Below are positions 34,184 through 44,400 of a stretch of 64,000 nt of DNA, in pieces. Source of the DNA: Caulobacter sp. (lineage in GTDB: Bacteria; Pseudomonadota; Alphaproteobacteria; Caulobacterales; Caulobacteraceae); the NCBI RefSeq assembly GCF_017744445.1, contig NZ_JAGIBH010000169.1, forward strand, positions 1-64,000. Reading direction: 5' to 3'. The number at the start of each line of letters is the position of its first letter. Position 1 is the stretch's first letter. A program made the position numbers and the translations under genes. The notes beneath the pieces are model-generated. The model worked only from the letters and a program-made list of their open reading frames with translations, did no database searches and was not told the DNA's origin.

Positions 34184-35461
34184 ATGGCTCAGCTCGACGA
34201 CACCTATGATCCCCTGACCCCGGTGCCGGCCGAGCGCCGCGCCTTCACGGCCCGCGACGCCTTTTCGTTGTGGTTCAGCCTGGGCATCGGCCTCTTGGTC
34301 CTGCAAGCTGGCGCGTTTCTGGTTCCAGGCCTCAGCCTGGGCGCGGCCCTGGCGGCGATCGCCACGGGCTCGGTCCTGGGCGCCCTGTTGCTGGCCGCCG
34401 CCGGCGTGGTCGGGACCGACACCGGCCTGTCGTCGATGGGCGCCCTGCGCCTGACCCTGGGCGCGGGCGGGGCCCGCGTGCCGACGGTGCTGAACGCCGT
34501 GCAGTTGGTCGGCTGGGGCGCGTTCGAGATCATCGCCATGCGCGACGCCGCCGACGCCCTGGCCAGGCAGACCTTCGGCCTGTCCAGCCCGGTCGTCTGG
34601 ACCCTCGTCTTCGGAATCCTCGCCACCTGGCTGGCCATCGTCGGACCACTGTCGTTCGTGCGCCGGTTCCTGCGCGCCTATGGCCTGTGGCTGCTGCTGG
34701 CCGGCGCGGGCTGGTTGAGCTGGCGACTCCTGGCCGAGCACGATCTGGCCGCCCTCTTCGCCAAGGCCGGGACCGGCGGGATGAGCTTCGGCGCCGGCGT
34801 CGACCTGGTCATCGCCATGCCGCTGTCGTGGCTGCCGCTGATCGCCGACTACACGCGGTTTGGGCGCACCAGCGGCGGCATGTTCAAGGGCAGCGCCCTG
34901 GGCTACCTGCTGGCCAATATCTGGTTCATGGGCCTGGGCGCGGCCTATGCCTTGGCGTCTTCTACGCATCTTGGGGGTGGCGGCGACACCCTACTGCTGA
35001 CCGCCCTGGCCGCCAGCGGCGGAGGCATTGCGCTGTTCCTGATCGTCATCGACGAGACCGACAACACCTTCGCCGACATCCACTCGGCCGCCATTTCGAC
35101 CGCCACCCTGGTTCCGGCCAAGTCCGCCAACCTGGCCCTGATCTTCGGCGGCCTGTGCACCACCATCGCCCTGTTCGCGCCGCTGGCCCGGTACGAGGGC
35201 TTCCTGCTGCTGATCGGCTCGGTGTTCGCGCCGCTGTTCGGCGTGCTGTTGACCGACCACTTCGTGATCCGTCGCCGCGCGAGCGTCGAGGCGTCCAACG
35301 GCTTCCGCTTCCAGGCCCTGCTAGCCTGGGTCGCCGGTATCGCCGCCTATCAGGCCTTGAGCCGCCTGGTCCCGGACCTGGGCGCGACCTTGCCCAGCTT
35401 CATCATGGCGGGGGCGGTGTACTGGGCGCTGCGGCGGGTGTGGAGCGGTGCGGCGTCGTAG
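34184..35461 (+). CDS. NCS1-type purine/pyrimidine (CytX-like) permease
   Basis: A 425-residue inner-membrane transporter with about 12 hydrophobic helices. It resembles the putative hydroxymethylpyrimidine permease CytX in the cytosine/purine NCS1 family: GLLVLQAGAFLVPG, VQLVGWGAFEIIAMRDAADA, VIAMPLSWLPLIADYTRFG (about residues 210-228) and LIVIDETDNTFADIHSAAIS. ATG 34184 was preferred to the upstream GTG 34163. No TPP riboswitch was seen in the upstream 140 bases. thiD is far away at 55182, so the substrate (HMP or a nucleobase) is uncertain. Confidence 0.85.
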   Translation: MAQLDDTYDPLTPVPAERRAFTARDAFSLWFSLGIGLLVLQAGAFLVPGLSLGAALAAIATGSVLGALLLAAAGVVGTDTGLSSMGALRLTLGAGGARVPTVLNAVQLVGWGAFEIIAMRDAADALARQTFGLSSPVVWTLVFGILATWLAIVGPLSFVRRFLRAYGLWLLLAGAGWLSWRLLAEHDLAALFAKAGTGGMSFGAGVDLVIAMPLSWLPLIADYTRFGRTSGGMFKGSALGYLLANIWFMGLGAAYALASSTHLGGGGDTLLLTALAASGGGIALFLIVIDETDNTFADIHSAAISTATLVPAKSANLALIFGGLCTTIALFAPLARYEGFLLLIGSVFAPLFGVLLTDHFVIRRRASVEASNGFRFQALLAWVAGIAAYQALSRLVPDLGATLPSFIMAGAVYWALRRVWSGAAS

Positions 35462-35500
35462 CCGTTCGCTTTGGGGTGGGAAGCGGACTTCGGCTCAGAA

Positions 35501-35636
35501 GCGCCCCCTCCGTCTCGCTGCATATCCGCAGCGATCCACCTCCCCCGCAAGCGGGGCGGGAGAGTGCAGCTTCCTCCTCCCTCGTGAAACGGGGGAGGTG
35601 GCGCGGTGCCGATAGGCGACTTGACGGAGGGGGCGC
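35501..35636. repeat. C5/G5 palindromic repeat, convergent permease-dnaE2 gap
   Basis: A 136-base element: GCGCCCCCTCCGTC (35501-35514) is the exact reverse complement of 35623-35636. Inside are a TCGCTG..CAGCGA hairpin and CCACCTCCCCC paired with GGGGGAGGTGG. It belongs to the same style as elements at 38900, 40425, 47011 and 48750. Confidence 0.85.
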
Positions 35637-35647
35637 TCCGCAAGGAC

Positions 35648-38600
35648 CTAGTGGAAGTCCCGGCTCCGCAGCAGCCGCCCTGACACTTTCTGCCGAACGC
35701 GCGGAGCCGGCGCGCCGGGTTCGTCCCTCAGGGTCGACAGGTGCGCCGACAGGTCGGTGAAGCCTTCGGCCACCACGTGGATGACATTCTCGGCCCGCTG
35801 CACCCGGCCATGGACGACCAGGAACGAGGCGGTCATCACCACATTGCGATCGGCCTCGAAGCGGTCTTTCCAGACCACGGCGTTGGCCACGCCCGTCTCG
35901 TCCTCGAGAGTCACGAACACTACGCCCTTGGCCGTGCCCGGCCGCTGGCGGATCAGGACCAGCCCCGCCACCGACACCTTGGTCCCGTCCTTGACCGTCA
36001 GCAGCTGCTCAGCCGTGATCACCCCGCGCCGCGCCAGCATCGACCGATAGAAGCCGACCGGATGGGCCTTCAGCGACAGGCTGGTGGTGCGGTAGTCCTC
36101 GGCGACTTCCTGCGGGTTGCCCATGGCTGGCAGGGCGACCTTGTCCTCGAACAGCGGCAGGCCGGCCAGCAGCGGCGCCTGCACGGGCGCCTTGTGCTCG
36201 CCCTTCAGCCCCTTCACCGCCCACAGCGCCTCGCGACGGGTGAGCCCCACCGAGGCGAAGGCGTCCGCCTCGGCCAGCAGCTCCAGCGCTCGCTGCGGCA
36301 CGCCGCCTTGAGCGAACTCGGCAGGGGTGCGGGCGCCCTCGGCGCGGGCCTTCAGCAGCGGCTGGATGTCGATCTTCTCCTTCAGTCCTTTGATCTGGCG
36401 GAAGCCCAGGCGGACGGCCTTCCAGCGCTTGCGGCTGTCCTGGCAGGCGATCTTGTCCTCGCGGATCCGGGGGGCGCGGAAACCCGAGGTCATGGCCTCC
36501 AGCGTGCAGTCCCAGTCGCTGGCCAGGATGTCGGGCGCGAGCACCTCCACGCCGTGCTCGCGCGCGTCGCGCACCAGCTGGGCAGGCTGGTAGAAGCCCA
36601 TCGGCTGAGAGTTGATCAGGGCCGCGCAGAACACGTCCGGCCAGGCCCATTTGATCCAGGCCGAGATGTAGACCAGCTTGGCGAAACTGGCCGCGTGGCT
36701 TTCCGGGAAGCCGTAGTGGCCAAAGCCCTCGATCTGCTTGAAGCACCGCTCGGCGAAGTCGCGCTGGTAGCCGCGCCCGACCATGCCCTCGACGAAGCGG
36801 TCGCGATATTCGTCGGGCGTGCCCAGGTTGCGGAAGGTGGCCATGGCCTTGCGCAGACCGTCGGCCTCGTCGGGCGTGAACTTGGCCGCCTCGATGGCCA
36901 GGCTCATGGCCTGCTCCTGGAACAGCGGCACGCCGTAGGTGTTGCCGAGGATCTCTTGTAGCTCGTTCTCAGGGCCGTGCTTCGGATCGGGCTTCGGCCA
37001 TTCAACCGGCTCGATCCCGTTTCGCCGCTTCAGGTAGGGGTGCACCATGTCACCCTGGATCGGACCGGGCCGGACGATCGCCACCTCGATCACCAGGTCG
37101 TAGAACCGGCGCGGCTTCAGGCGCGGCAGCATCGACATCTGGGCCCGGCTCTCGACCTGGAACACGCCGACGCTGTCGGCCTTGCACAGCATGTCGTAGA
37201 CGCCGGGCAGTTCGACGGGGACGTCGGCCAGGTCGTGGATCGGCTCGCCATGGTCGGCGCGCAGCATGCCGAAAGCCCGCTGGATCGCCGTCAGCATGCC
37301 CAGCGCCAGCACATCGACCTTCATCAGTTTCAGGCTGTCGATGTCGTCCTTGTCCCACTCGATGAAGGTGCGGTCGTCCATGGCCGCATTGCCGATCGGC
37401 ACGGTCTCGTCCAGCCGTCGTTTGGTCAGGACGAAGCCGCCGACATGCTGCGACAGATGGCGCGGGAACCCCATCAGTTCGGTGGCCAGGGCCACGGCGC
37501 GGGCGATCTCGGGCGCGTCCGGATCCAGGCCCGCATTACGCAGGTGCTCCTCGGGCAGGCCCGAGCCCCAGCTGCCCCAGACCGTGCCGGCCAGCAGACT
37601 GGTGACGTCCTCGGTCAGCCCCAGGGCCTTGCCGACGTCGCGGATGGCGCTGCGCGGGCGGTAGTGGATCACCGTACCGCAGATGGCGGCGTACTCGCGG
37701 CCGTAGCGGCGATAGACGTACTGCATCACCTCCTCGCGCCGCTCGTGCTCGAAGTCGACGTCGATGTCGGGCGGCTCGCCGCGGTTTTCTGAGATGAAGC
37801 GGGTGAACAGCAGCCGGTGCTCGGTCGGGTCGATCGCCGTCACGCCCAGGCAGAAGCAGACCGAGGAATTGGCCGCAGAGCCACGCCCCTGGCACAGGAT
37901 GCCCATGCTGCGCGCCTCGCGCACGATGTCGTGCACGGTGATGAAGTAGTTGGGGTAGTCCATCTTGCCGATCAGCCGCAGCTCTTCCTTCAGCTGCTTC
38001 TCGACCTTCTCGGGCACGCCGGCCGGATAACGCCAGGCCGCCCCGCTCCAGGTCAGGTCGGTCAGGTGCTGCATGGCCGTCTTGCCTGGCGGCACGGGCT
38101 CGTCGGGATATTCCTCCTTGATGTGTTCGAGGTCGAAGTCGATCCGTTCGACGATCTCGACGGTGCGCCCGACCGCGCGCGGCCAACGCTCGAACAGGCG
38201 GGCCATTTCGGCGGGCGCCTTGATGTGCCGCTCGGCGTTGGCCTGCAGGCGAAAGCCCGCCTCCTGGATCGTGCAGTGCTCGCGCACGCAGGTGATGACG
38301 TCCTGCAGCGGCCGGCGTTCGGGACCGTGGTAGAGGACGTCATTGGTCGCCACCATCGGCGCGCCGGCCTCGCGCCCCAGGGCGTCGAGACGAGAAAGGC
38401 GCTTCAGATCCTGGGCGGCGTAGGCGCGGTTGGCCGCCAGCCACGACCGGCCGCGCAGGTCGCCGGCCATGCGGACGAGGTCACGCTGGAAGGCGTCGTC
38501 CAGCGTCCCTGGCGGAATGATCAGGCCCAGCTGGCCGTCCGAATGGTCCAGGAAGTCCTTCCAGGTGAGATGGCACTCGCCCTTCTCCGCACGGCGCTGC

Positions 38601-38893
38601 CCGACCGTCAGCAGGCGCGTCAGGCGACCGAACGCCTCTCGATCGGTGGGGTAGCAGAGCAGGCTGGGCGTGCCGTCCATGAAGTCCAGTCGGCAACCGG
38701 TCAGGACTCGGACCTTGCGTGTCTTGGCTGCTGTCCAGGCGCGGACAACACCAGCCAGGCTGTTGCGGTCGGTGACACCGATCGCCGTCAGACCTAGTGC
38801 GTCGGCCGCCAGCGCCAGTTCGCCCGCATGCGACGCCCCGCGCAGGAACGAGAAGTTGGTGGTGGTCTGCAGCTCGGCATAGGCGGGGGTCAT
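35648..38893 (-). CDS. dnaE2: Error-prone DNA polymerase DnaE2
   Basis: A 1081-residue C-family polymerase of the SOS mutasome, doing translesion synthesis together with ImuB. It has the N-terminal PHP domain (AELQTTTNFSFLRGASHAGELA..VTDRNSLAG), polymerase core segments CQGRGSAANSSVCFCLG and PDIDVDFEHERREEVMQYVY (catalytic aspartates near residues 376-380), QHVGGFVLTKRRLDE, FQEQAMSLAIEAAKF, and a C-terminal OB fold (VSVAGLVLIRQRPGTAKGVVFVTLED). The open frame continues upstream to 39451, but the family start is ATG 38893. It is last in imuA-imuB-dnaE2; a repeat lies in the 76 bases between it and imuB. Confidence 0.96.
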   Translation of the reverse strand: MTPAYAELQTTTNFSFLRGASHAGELALAADALGLTAIGVTDRNSLAGVVRAWTAAKTRKVRVLTGCRLDFMDGTPSLLCYPTDREAFGRLTRLLTVGQRRAEKGECHLTWKDFLDHSDGQLGLIIPPGTLDDAFQRDLVRMAGDLRGRSWLAANRAYAAQDLKRLSRLDALGREAGAPMVATNDVLYHGPERRPLQDVITCVREHCTIQEAGFRLQANAERHIKAPAEMARLFERWPRAVGRTVEIVERIDFDLEHIKEEYPDEPVPPGKTAMQHLTDLTWSGAAWRYPAGVPEKVEKQLKEELRLIGKMDYPNYFITVHDIVREARSMGILCQGRGSAANSSVCFCLGVTAIDPTEHRLLFTRFISENRGEPPDIDVDFEHERREEVMQYVYRRYGREYAAICGTVIHYRPRSAIRDVGKALGLTEDVTSLLAGTVWGSWGSGLPEEHLRNAGLDPDAPEIARAVALATELMGFPRHLSQHVGGFVLTKRRLDETVPIGNAAMDDRTFIEWDKDDIDSLKLMKVDVLALGMLTAIQRAFGMLRADHGEPIHDLADVPVELPGVYDMLCKADSVGVFQVESRAQMSMLPRLKPRRFYDLVIEVAIVRPGPIQGDMVHPYLKRRNGIEPVEWPKPDPKHGPENELQEILGNTYGVPLFQEQAMSLAIEAAKFTPDEADGLRKAMATFRNLGTPDEYRDRFVEGMVGRGYQRDFAERCFKQIEGFGHYGFPESHAASFAKLVYISAWIKWAWPDVFCAALINSQPMGFYQPAQLVRDAREHGVEVLAPDILASDWDCTLEAMTSGFRAPRIREDKIACQDSRKRWKAVRLGFRQIKGLKEKIDIQPLLKARAEGARTPAEFAQGGVPQRALELLAEADAFASVGLTRREALWAVKGLKGEHKAPVQAPLLAGLPLFEDKVALPAMGNPQEVAEDYRTTSLSLKAHPVGFYRSMLARRGVITAEQLLTVKDGTKVSVAGLVLIRQRPGTAKGVVFVTLEDETGVANAVVWKDRFEADRNVVMTASFLVVHGRVQRAENVIHVVAEGFTDLSAHLSTLRDEPGAPAPRVRQKVSGRLLRSRDFH

Positions 38894-38899
38894 GGCGTG

Positions 38900-38947
38900 G
38901 CCCCTCCACCGGCGTTCGCCGGTTCCCCTCCCCCAAAGGGGGAGGAA
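38900..38947. repeat. Short C5/G5 palindromic repeat between imuB and dnaE2
   Basis: Two adjacent hairpins, ACCGGCG-TTCGCCGGT and CCCCTCCCCC-AAA-GGGGGAGG, immediately upstream of dnaE2. They match the left half of the element at 48750. They do not break a gene but lie in the mutasome operon transcript. Confidence 0.75.
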
Positions 38948-38969
38948 AGATGGTTCTGTCGCGAGGCGC

Positions 38970-40619
38970 TCATCCGAATAACCCGTGGATCCACCACTTC
39001 GGCGTCTCGTCCTCGCCGAACAGCCCTTGCCGATAGATCCAGAACCGGCCGCCGGCGTCGTCCTCGACCCGGTAGTAGTCGCGGATCCTGTCCGGTCCCG
39101 TATCGGTCTCGCCCACCCCGGCGCGCCACCACTCCTGACCGATGCGTTCGGGCCCCTCGGCGCGGCGCACGCGGTGGGCGCGGCCGCGCCAGGTGAACTG
39201 CATCGGCGGGTCGTCGGGCAGTTTGGCGATGGCGGTGATCGCCTCCGGGCGCTTGAACAGACGCACCGGGCGCGGGCGGTCGGGATCCCAGCGCGCGACG
39301 ACCGGGGGATCGAGCGGCGCGTTGCGGACGACCGAGCGTTCGGGGACGTGACTCTCGAACGGATCGGCGCGCCAGACGCGGTTCTCGCCCAGGCGATTGA
39401 CCAGGCGGTCGACCAGCGGCGCCAGGGTCTCGTCGAGCGTGGCGTCCGCATCCGCGTCGAGGCGCTCCTGGGCCGCGGCCAGGGGTTCGACCGCCCAGGC
39501 GTGGACGGTGACCACCTCGATACCGAAGCCGGGATCGACCTTGTCCAGCTTGGGGACGATCAGCTTGGCCAGCCGCCGGGCGTCGCGGCCGAGGCGGGCC
39601 AGGCCGGCGCGCACCGGATAGGCCTTGCCGTCCAGGCGGTGGAACACGACCTCGAAACGCTTGGCGCCGCGTCCCTGGGCCTCCAGTCGCTGGCAGATCA
39701 GCGCCAGGGCGTCGCCGGCCACGCGGGCCAGATCTTCCGGCGCGCTGATCGGCTCGAAGAAAGCCAAGCGGTCGAACCAGGGCGTGGCCGGGCGACGAAA
39801 GGTCAGGGCCTCGGCCGCCATGCCCAGGGCCTGGTCCAGGCGCAAAGTCGTGGCCAGACCGAAGCGCTTGGCCAGCTGGGCGCGCGGCAGGGCCAACAGC
39901 TGACCGACCCGGTGCAAACCAAGGCGCGGCAGCTGGGCCTCGGCGGCGTCCTCCAGGCGCAGGGCCGCGACCGGCAGGTCCTCGATCGCCGCGCGCTGCT
40001 GGCCGGGCGGCGCGATGGAGAGGTCGTCGCCATAGCGGGCTAGGGCCCAGGCCGCGCCGGCCGTGTCGGCGATCGCCGCCCGCGCCGGCACGCCCCAGCG
40101 CGCCAGCCGAGCGACGAGATCGACCAGCATCTGGTCCTCGCCGCCCCACAGGTGGTCGGCCCCCGTGATGTCCAGGAACAGGCCGTCGTCGCCGTCGATC
40201 GCCACGGCCGGCGAGAACCGCACGCACCAGTCGCACAGGGCTTCCAGCGCCGCGCGATCGGCGGCGGGGTCGTGATCGAAAGTGACGAGGTTCGGGACCA
40301 GGGCCATGGCGTCGGCGGCCTTCTGGCCGGGGGAGAGGGCCAGGGCGCGAGCGGTCTCGTCGACGGCGGCGAGGCGGCGGGTTCCGTGCTCGGAGACCAG
40401 CAGGGCGAAGGGGGGAGCCAACTTGCCCCCTCCTGATGCTACGCATCCTCCTCCCCCGGAGGGGGAAGAAGGAGTGCGGCGGTCTTTCCCTTCCGGAGGA
40501 GGAGCGCCAAAGGCGCGGAGGGGGCCAGGCGCCTCACCCGACCCGTCGTAGCCCGGGTTCCGCCGGCGCCACGTCGTGATCGGCCAGTTGGGACACCAGA
40601 CGGAAAGGATGCGGGCCAT
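38970..40619 (-). CDS. imuB: Y-family polymerase-like protein ImuB with in-frame insertion
   Basis: A 549-residue catalytically dead Y-family relative that bridges DnaE2 to the sliding clamp during SOS mutagenesis. It begins RILSVWCPNWPITTWRRRNP, the ImuB form lacking the catalytic DxD of active polymerases, and later has VAIDGDDGLFLDITGADHLWGG in place of the second acidic motif. A helix-hairpin-helix-like segment (LPRLGLHRVGQLLALPRAQ) and the C-terminal ImuB domain (WWRAGVGETDTGPDRIRDYYRV) follow. Residues about 30-66 are encoded by a palindromic repeat inserted between the first helix and FALLVSEHGTRRLAAVD; the frame stays open. The start overlaps imuA by 86 bases. Confidence 0.9.
   Translation of the reverse strand: MARILSVWCPNWPITTWRRRNPGYDGSGEAPGPLRAFGAPPPEGKDRRTPSSPSGGGGCVASGGGKLAPPFALLVSEHGTRRLAAVDETARALALSPGQKAADAMALVPNLVTFDHDPAADRAALEALCDWCVRFSPAVAIDGDDGLFLDITGADHLWGGEDQMLVDLVARLARWGVPARAAIADTAGAAWALARYGDDLSIAPPGQQRAAIEDLPVAALRLEDAAEAQLPRLGLHRVGQLLALPRAQLAKRFGLATTLRLDQALGMAAEALTFRRPATPWFDRLAFFEPISAPEDLARVAGDALALICQRLEAQGRGAKRFEVVFHRLDGKAYPVRAGLARLGRDARRLAKLIVPKLDKVDPGFGIEVVTVHAWAVEPLAAAQERLDADADATLDETLAPLVDRLVNRLGENRVWRADPFESHVPERSVVRNAPLDPPVVARWDPDRPRPVRLFKRPEAITAIAKLPDDPPMQFTWRGRAHRVRRAEGPERIGQEWWRAGVGETDTGPDRIRDYYRVEDDAGGRFWIYRQGLFGEDETPKWWIHGLFG
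40425..40525. repeat. C5/G5 palindromic repeat inside imuB
   Basis: GCCCCCTCC (40425-40433) pairs with GGAGGGGGC (40517-40525). Inside are GATGCTACGCATC and CTCCCCCGGAGGGGG hairpins, the same architecture as the intergenic copies. It lies within codons about 32-65 of imuB, and its left border is close to the imuA stop at 40534. Confidence 0.82.
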
Positions 40620-41316
40620 GGCCGGCCTCCTGTGCTTCCAAGATCCAGGCGCCGGCGCGTCCGCCCCGGCAGCGTTCCAGTTCGACCCGCCAGCGCGGCG
40701 GACCCAGGCCGATGTCGTCCGGCGGCGGCGGGGTCGGGGATGGCCCGATCCGCCAGCGGCTGAACGAAGCCGAACCGGACACGGCCTGCGTCTTCCCCGT
40801 CCGCCCGCCATAGGGCCGGCGATGCAGCACCACCCCGAGGCCGCCGCGCTTCTCGCACGCCAGCTGCAAGCGGCGACCGGCGGTCAGGTCCGGGGCCTCG
40901 GCCTCGCCGACAGCGGCGGCGACGCCCTGGGTGGACAAGGCGTCCTCCAGCACCGACAGGGTCTCGGCCTCGTCGCGGGTGCGAACCTGGATCAGCCGGT
41001 CGGCCGGGAAACCCAGACCGAACAGGCCCGGCGCGAACAGGTCGTTGCGCCGCGCGACCCAGACGATCGCGCCAGTTCGCACCAGAGGCCTGAGCAGGAG
41101 GCCGACGAAAGCAGCCGTCGCCGCGCCCGTCTCGTCCTCCAGCCCCGCGCCCGCCACCTCATGCCAGCCGCCCAGCGGCAGGCCGCCGCCCGGGAAGCAG
41201 CCGTCGATGGCCAGATCACCGAACGGCAGGACCGGAGTCGGAGTCCGAGTCCCCGCTTGGATAGCGGCGATCTGGCCTCTCAGGGCCGCAAGACGCGCTT
41301 CGCGCGGTCCGGCCAT
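40534..41316 (-). CDS. imuA: RecA-like SOS mutasome protein ImuA
   Basis: A 260-residue RecA/SulA-related protein, the first gene of the SOS cassette. Recognisable parts are MAGPREARLAALRGQIAAI, FPGGGLPLGGWHEVAG (about residues 44-59), TGAIVWVARRNDLFAPGLFGLGFPADRLIQV split over 84-115, and the helix RTRDEAETLSVLEDAL. The ATG at 41316 was chosen because the SOS box at 41330-41344 would otherwise lie inside the gene, and GGAG lies 7 bases upstream. The last residues (GLRRVG) and stop at 40534 lie at the edge of the repeat that entered imuB, so the C-terminus may be altered. Confidence 0.9.
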   Translation of the reverse strand: MAGPREARLAALRGQIAAIQAGTRTPTPVLPFGDLAIDGCFPGGGLPLGGWHEVAGAGLEDETGAATAAFVGLLLRPLVRTGAIVWVARRNDLFAPGLFGLGFPADRLIQVRTRDEAETLSVLEDALSTQGVAAAVGEAEAPDLTAGRRLQLACEKRGGLGVVLHRRPYGGRTGKTQAVSGSASFSRWRIGPSPTPPPPDDIGLGPPRWRVELERCRGGRAGAWILEAQEAGHGPHPFRLVSQLADHDVAPAEPGLRRVG

Positions 41317-41329
41317 TTCCCAACTCCAT

Positions 41330-41344
41330 GTTCCACTTTTGTTC
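41330..41344 (-). promoter_or_regulatory. LexA (SOS) box of imuA-imuB-dnaE2
   Basis: GTTC-CACTTTT-GTTC on the plus strand matches the alphaproteobacterial LexA box GTTC-N7-GTTC. It is 14 bases upstream of the imuA ATG, where bound LexA would block the promoter. It explains DNA damage induction of the cassette. Confidence 0.9.
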
Positions 41345-41430
41345 TGATCTTTCATGCTTGGAGAGTCAAGCTGGCTGGGTGAAGGTGCGTCAAACGGCCG
41401 TATGAAGCCGACCCATTTCCGGGAGCCCGC

Positions 41431-44400
41431 ATGTCCCCATCTCGCGCTAATTTGGCCCGCGTCCTGATCGCCAACCGTGGCGAGATCGCCGTCCGCATCG
41501 CCCGCGCGGCGGCGGAGGCCGGGATCGAGAGCGTGATGGTCCATGCGGAAGGCGACACGGCCCATGTCGCCGGCCCTGCGGTCGCCCTGCCCGGTATCGG
41601 CGCCAAGGCCTATCTGGACATCGCCGCGATCGTGGACGCCGCCAAGGCGCAAGGCTGCGACGCCGTGCATCCCGGCTACGGCTTCCTGTCGGAAAACCCC
41701 GCCCTGGCGCGAGCCTGCGACGAGGCCGGGATCGTCTTCGTGGGTCCGTCGGCGGAGCACCTGGAAGTCTTCGGCGACAAGGCTCGCGCGCGGGCGCTGG
41801 CGGCGGAACTCAACGTGCCCCTTATCCCCGGCACGGGCGCGATTTTGCTGGAAGACGCGCTAGCGTTCCTGGCCCAGCACGGCGCGATCATGCTGAAGGC
41901 TCGGGCTGGCGGCGGCGGGCGCGGCATGCGGGCGGTGCGGGATCCGGCCGAGCTGGACGCGGCCTTCGCGGCCTGCCAGCGCGAAGCCGAGGCCGCGTTC
42001 GGCGACGGCGGGCTCTATGCCGAAAAGCTGGTCGAACGGGCGCGGCACATCGAGGTGCAGATCGTCGGCGACGGCGCGCGAGTGCTGGCCGTCGGCGACC
42101 GCGACTGCTCGTTGCAACGCCGGAACCAGAAGCTGGTCGAGATCGCGCCGGGCGTCCTGCCAGAGACGCTGCGGGCCCAACTCTGGAAGCATGCCGAGGC
42201 GCTGTGCGCCGGCTATCACGGCCTCGCCACGGTGGAGTTCTTGGTCGAGGGCGACGCGCCTTACTTCCTGGAGGTCAATCCGCGCCTGCAGGTCGAGCAC
42301 ACGGTGACCGAAGAGGTCACGGGCCTGGACCTGGTCCGGCTGCAGTTCGACATCGCGGCGGGCAAGCCCCTGGACCTCGACGTCCCACCTGCCTTCGGCG
42401 TCGCTATCCAGGCGCGGGTCAATGCCGAGACCCTGACCGCCGACGGTCAGGTCAAGCCTTCCAGTGGGACGATCGGCGTCTGGGGCCCGCCGGGCGGTCC
42501 GGGGGTTCGGGTCGACGCCGGCGTCACGGCCGGGACGTCGGTCGGTGCGGCCTATGACAGCCTGCTGGCCAAAGTGGTCGCGCGCGGCCGGACCTATCTC
42601 GAGGCCGCCGCGCGCCTGGACCGGGCGCTGGCGGAGTTCCAGGTCACGGGCGTGGCGACCACCGCGCCGCTGGTGCGCGCCATCCTGGCCACCGCGCCGG
42701 AGACGCCGACGACGCGGTTCATCGAGAACCACGCCGCCGAACTGGTCGCCGGCCTGCCTTTGCCTTCGGAGGGCAACGCTCACTTCGAGACCCTTGATGG
42801 CTCCATTGCCGTCGCCGCACCGCTCGCGGCCACAGTCGGCTCGATCAGCGTCTCCGAAGGCGACTTCGTCCGCCCCGGCCAGGCGCTTGCCGTGCTGGAA
42901 GCGATGAAGATGGAGCATCTGGTCCATGCCGCGTCCGGCGGCCGGGTGCTGAAGATCGCCGCCGCGCCCGGCGCAACCGTCACCGAGGGCCAGCCGCTGG
43001 TGTTCCTGGAGCCGATGGACATCGAAGGTGGCGAAGCGACCGAGACCCTCGAAGAGAACCTGGACGCCATCCGCCCCGACCTGGCCGAAGTCATCGCCCG
43101 CCACCGCTACACGCTGGACGAGGCCCGTCCCGACGCCGTCGCCAAGCGCCGCAAGACCGGCCATCGCACGGCGCGGGAAAATATCGACGACCTGGTCGAT
43201 CCGGGCAGCTTCCTGGAATACGGGGCCCTGGCCATCGCGGCCCAGAAGCGGCGGCGCTCGGTCGAGGACCTGATCGCCAGCACCCCGGCCGACGGATTGA
43301 TCACGGGGATCGGCAGCGTCAACGGCGCCCTCTTCCCGCCGGACAAGGCGCGGACGGCGGCCCTGGCCTACGACTTTACCGTCCTGGCCGGCACGCAGGG
43401 GGCGAAGAACCACCGCAAGTCCGACCGGCTGATGAGCGTGATCGCCGACCAGCGCCTGCCGGTCGTGTGGTTCGCCGAGGGCGGCGGCGGGCGGCCGGGC
43501 GACACCGACACCACGGCGGTGGCGGGACTCGATGTCCCGACCTTCCGCAGCTTCGCCCAGCTGTCGGGCCTGGTCCCCAAGATCGCCATCGTCGCCGGCC
43601 GCTGCTTCGCTGGCAACGCCGCCATCGCGGGCCTGTCGGAGATCATCATCGCCACCCGCGACAGCAATCTGGGCATGGGCGGGCCGGCCATGATCGAGGG
43701 CGGCGGGCTGGGCGCCTTCCGGCCCGAACAGATCGGGCCGTCGGCGCATCAGTGGGCCAACGGCGTCATCGACATCCTGGCCGACGACGAGGCCCATGCC
43801 ACCCGGCTGGCCAAGCAGGCGCTGTCCTATTTCCAGGGATCGCTGGCGTCGTGGACCGCGTCGGACCAACGCCGGCTGCGGAACGCGATCCCCGAGAACC
43901 GCCTGCGAGTCTACGACGTCCGCGCCCTGATCGCCGGCCTGGTCGACGAGGGCTCGTTCCTGGAACTGCGCGGCGGCTTCGCGGCCGGCATGGTCACCGG
44001 CCTGATCCGCATCGAGGGCCGGCCGATGGGCCTGATCGCCAACGATCCGCGCCATCTGGGCGGGGCCATCGACTGCGAGGGCGCCGAGAAGGCCGCGCGG
44101 TTCCTGCAGCTGGCCGACGCCTTCGCCCTGCCGGTGCTGAGCCTGTGCGACACCCCCGGCTTCATGGTCGGCCCCGACAGCGAAGACGCCGCCGCCGTGC
44201 GCCGGGTCAGCCGCCAATTCATCGCCGGCGCCAAGCTGCGCTCGCCGCTCTTCACCGTGGTCACCCGCAAGGGCTACGGCCTGGGCGCCCAGGCCATGGC
44301 GGGCGGCAGCTTCCACGCCCCGGCCTTCATCGCCGCCTGGCCGACCGGCGAGTTCGGCGGCATGGGGCTGGAGGGCGCCGTCAAGCTGGGCTACCGCAAG

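Noticed and set aside
35648..39451. DnaE2 extended upstream to 1267 residues
   Set aside because: The extension lies over the 3' end of imuB and a repeat; the family start is at 38893.
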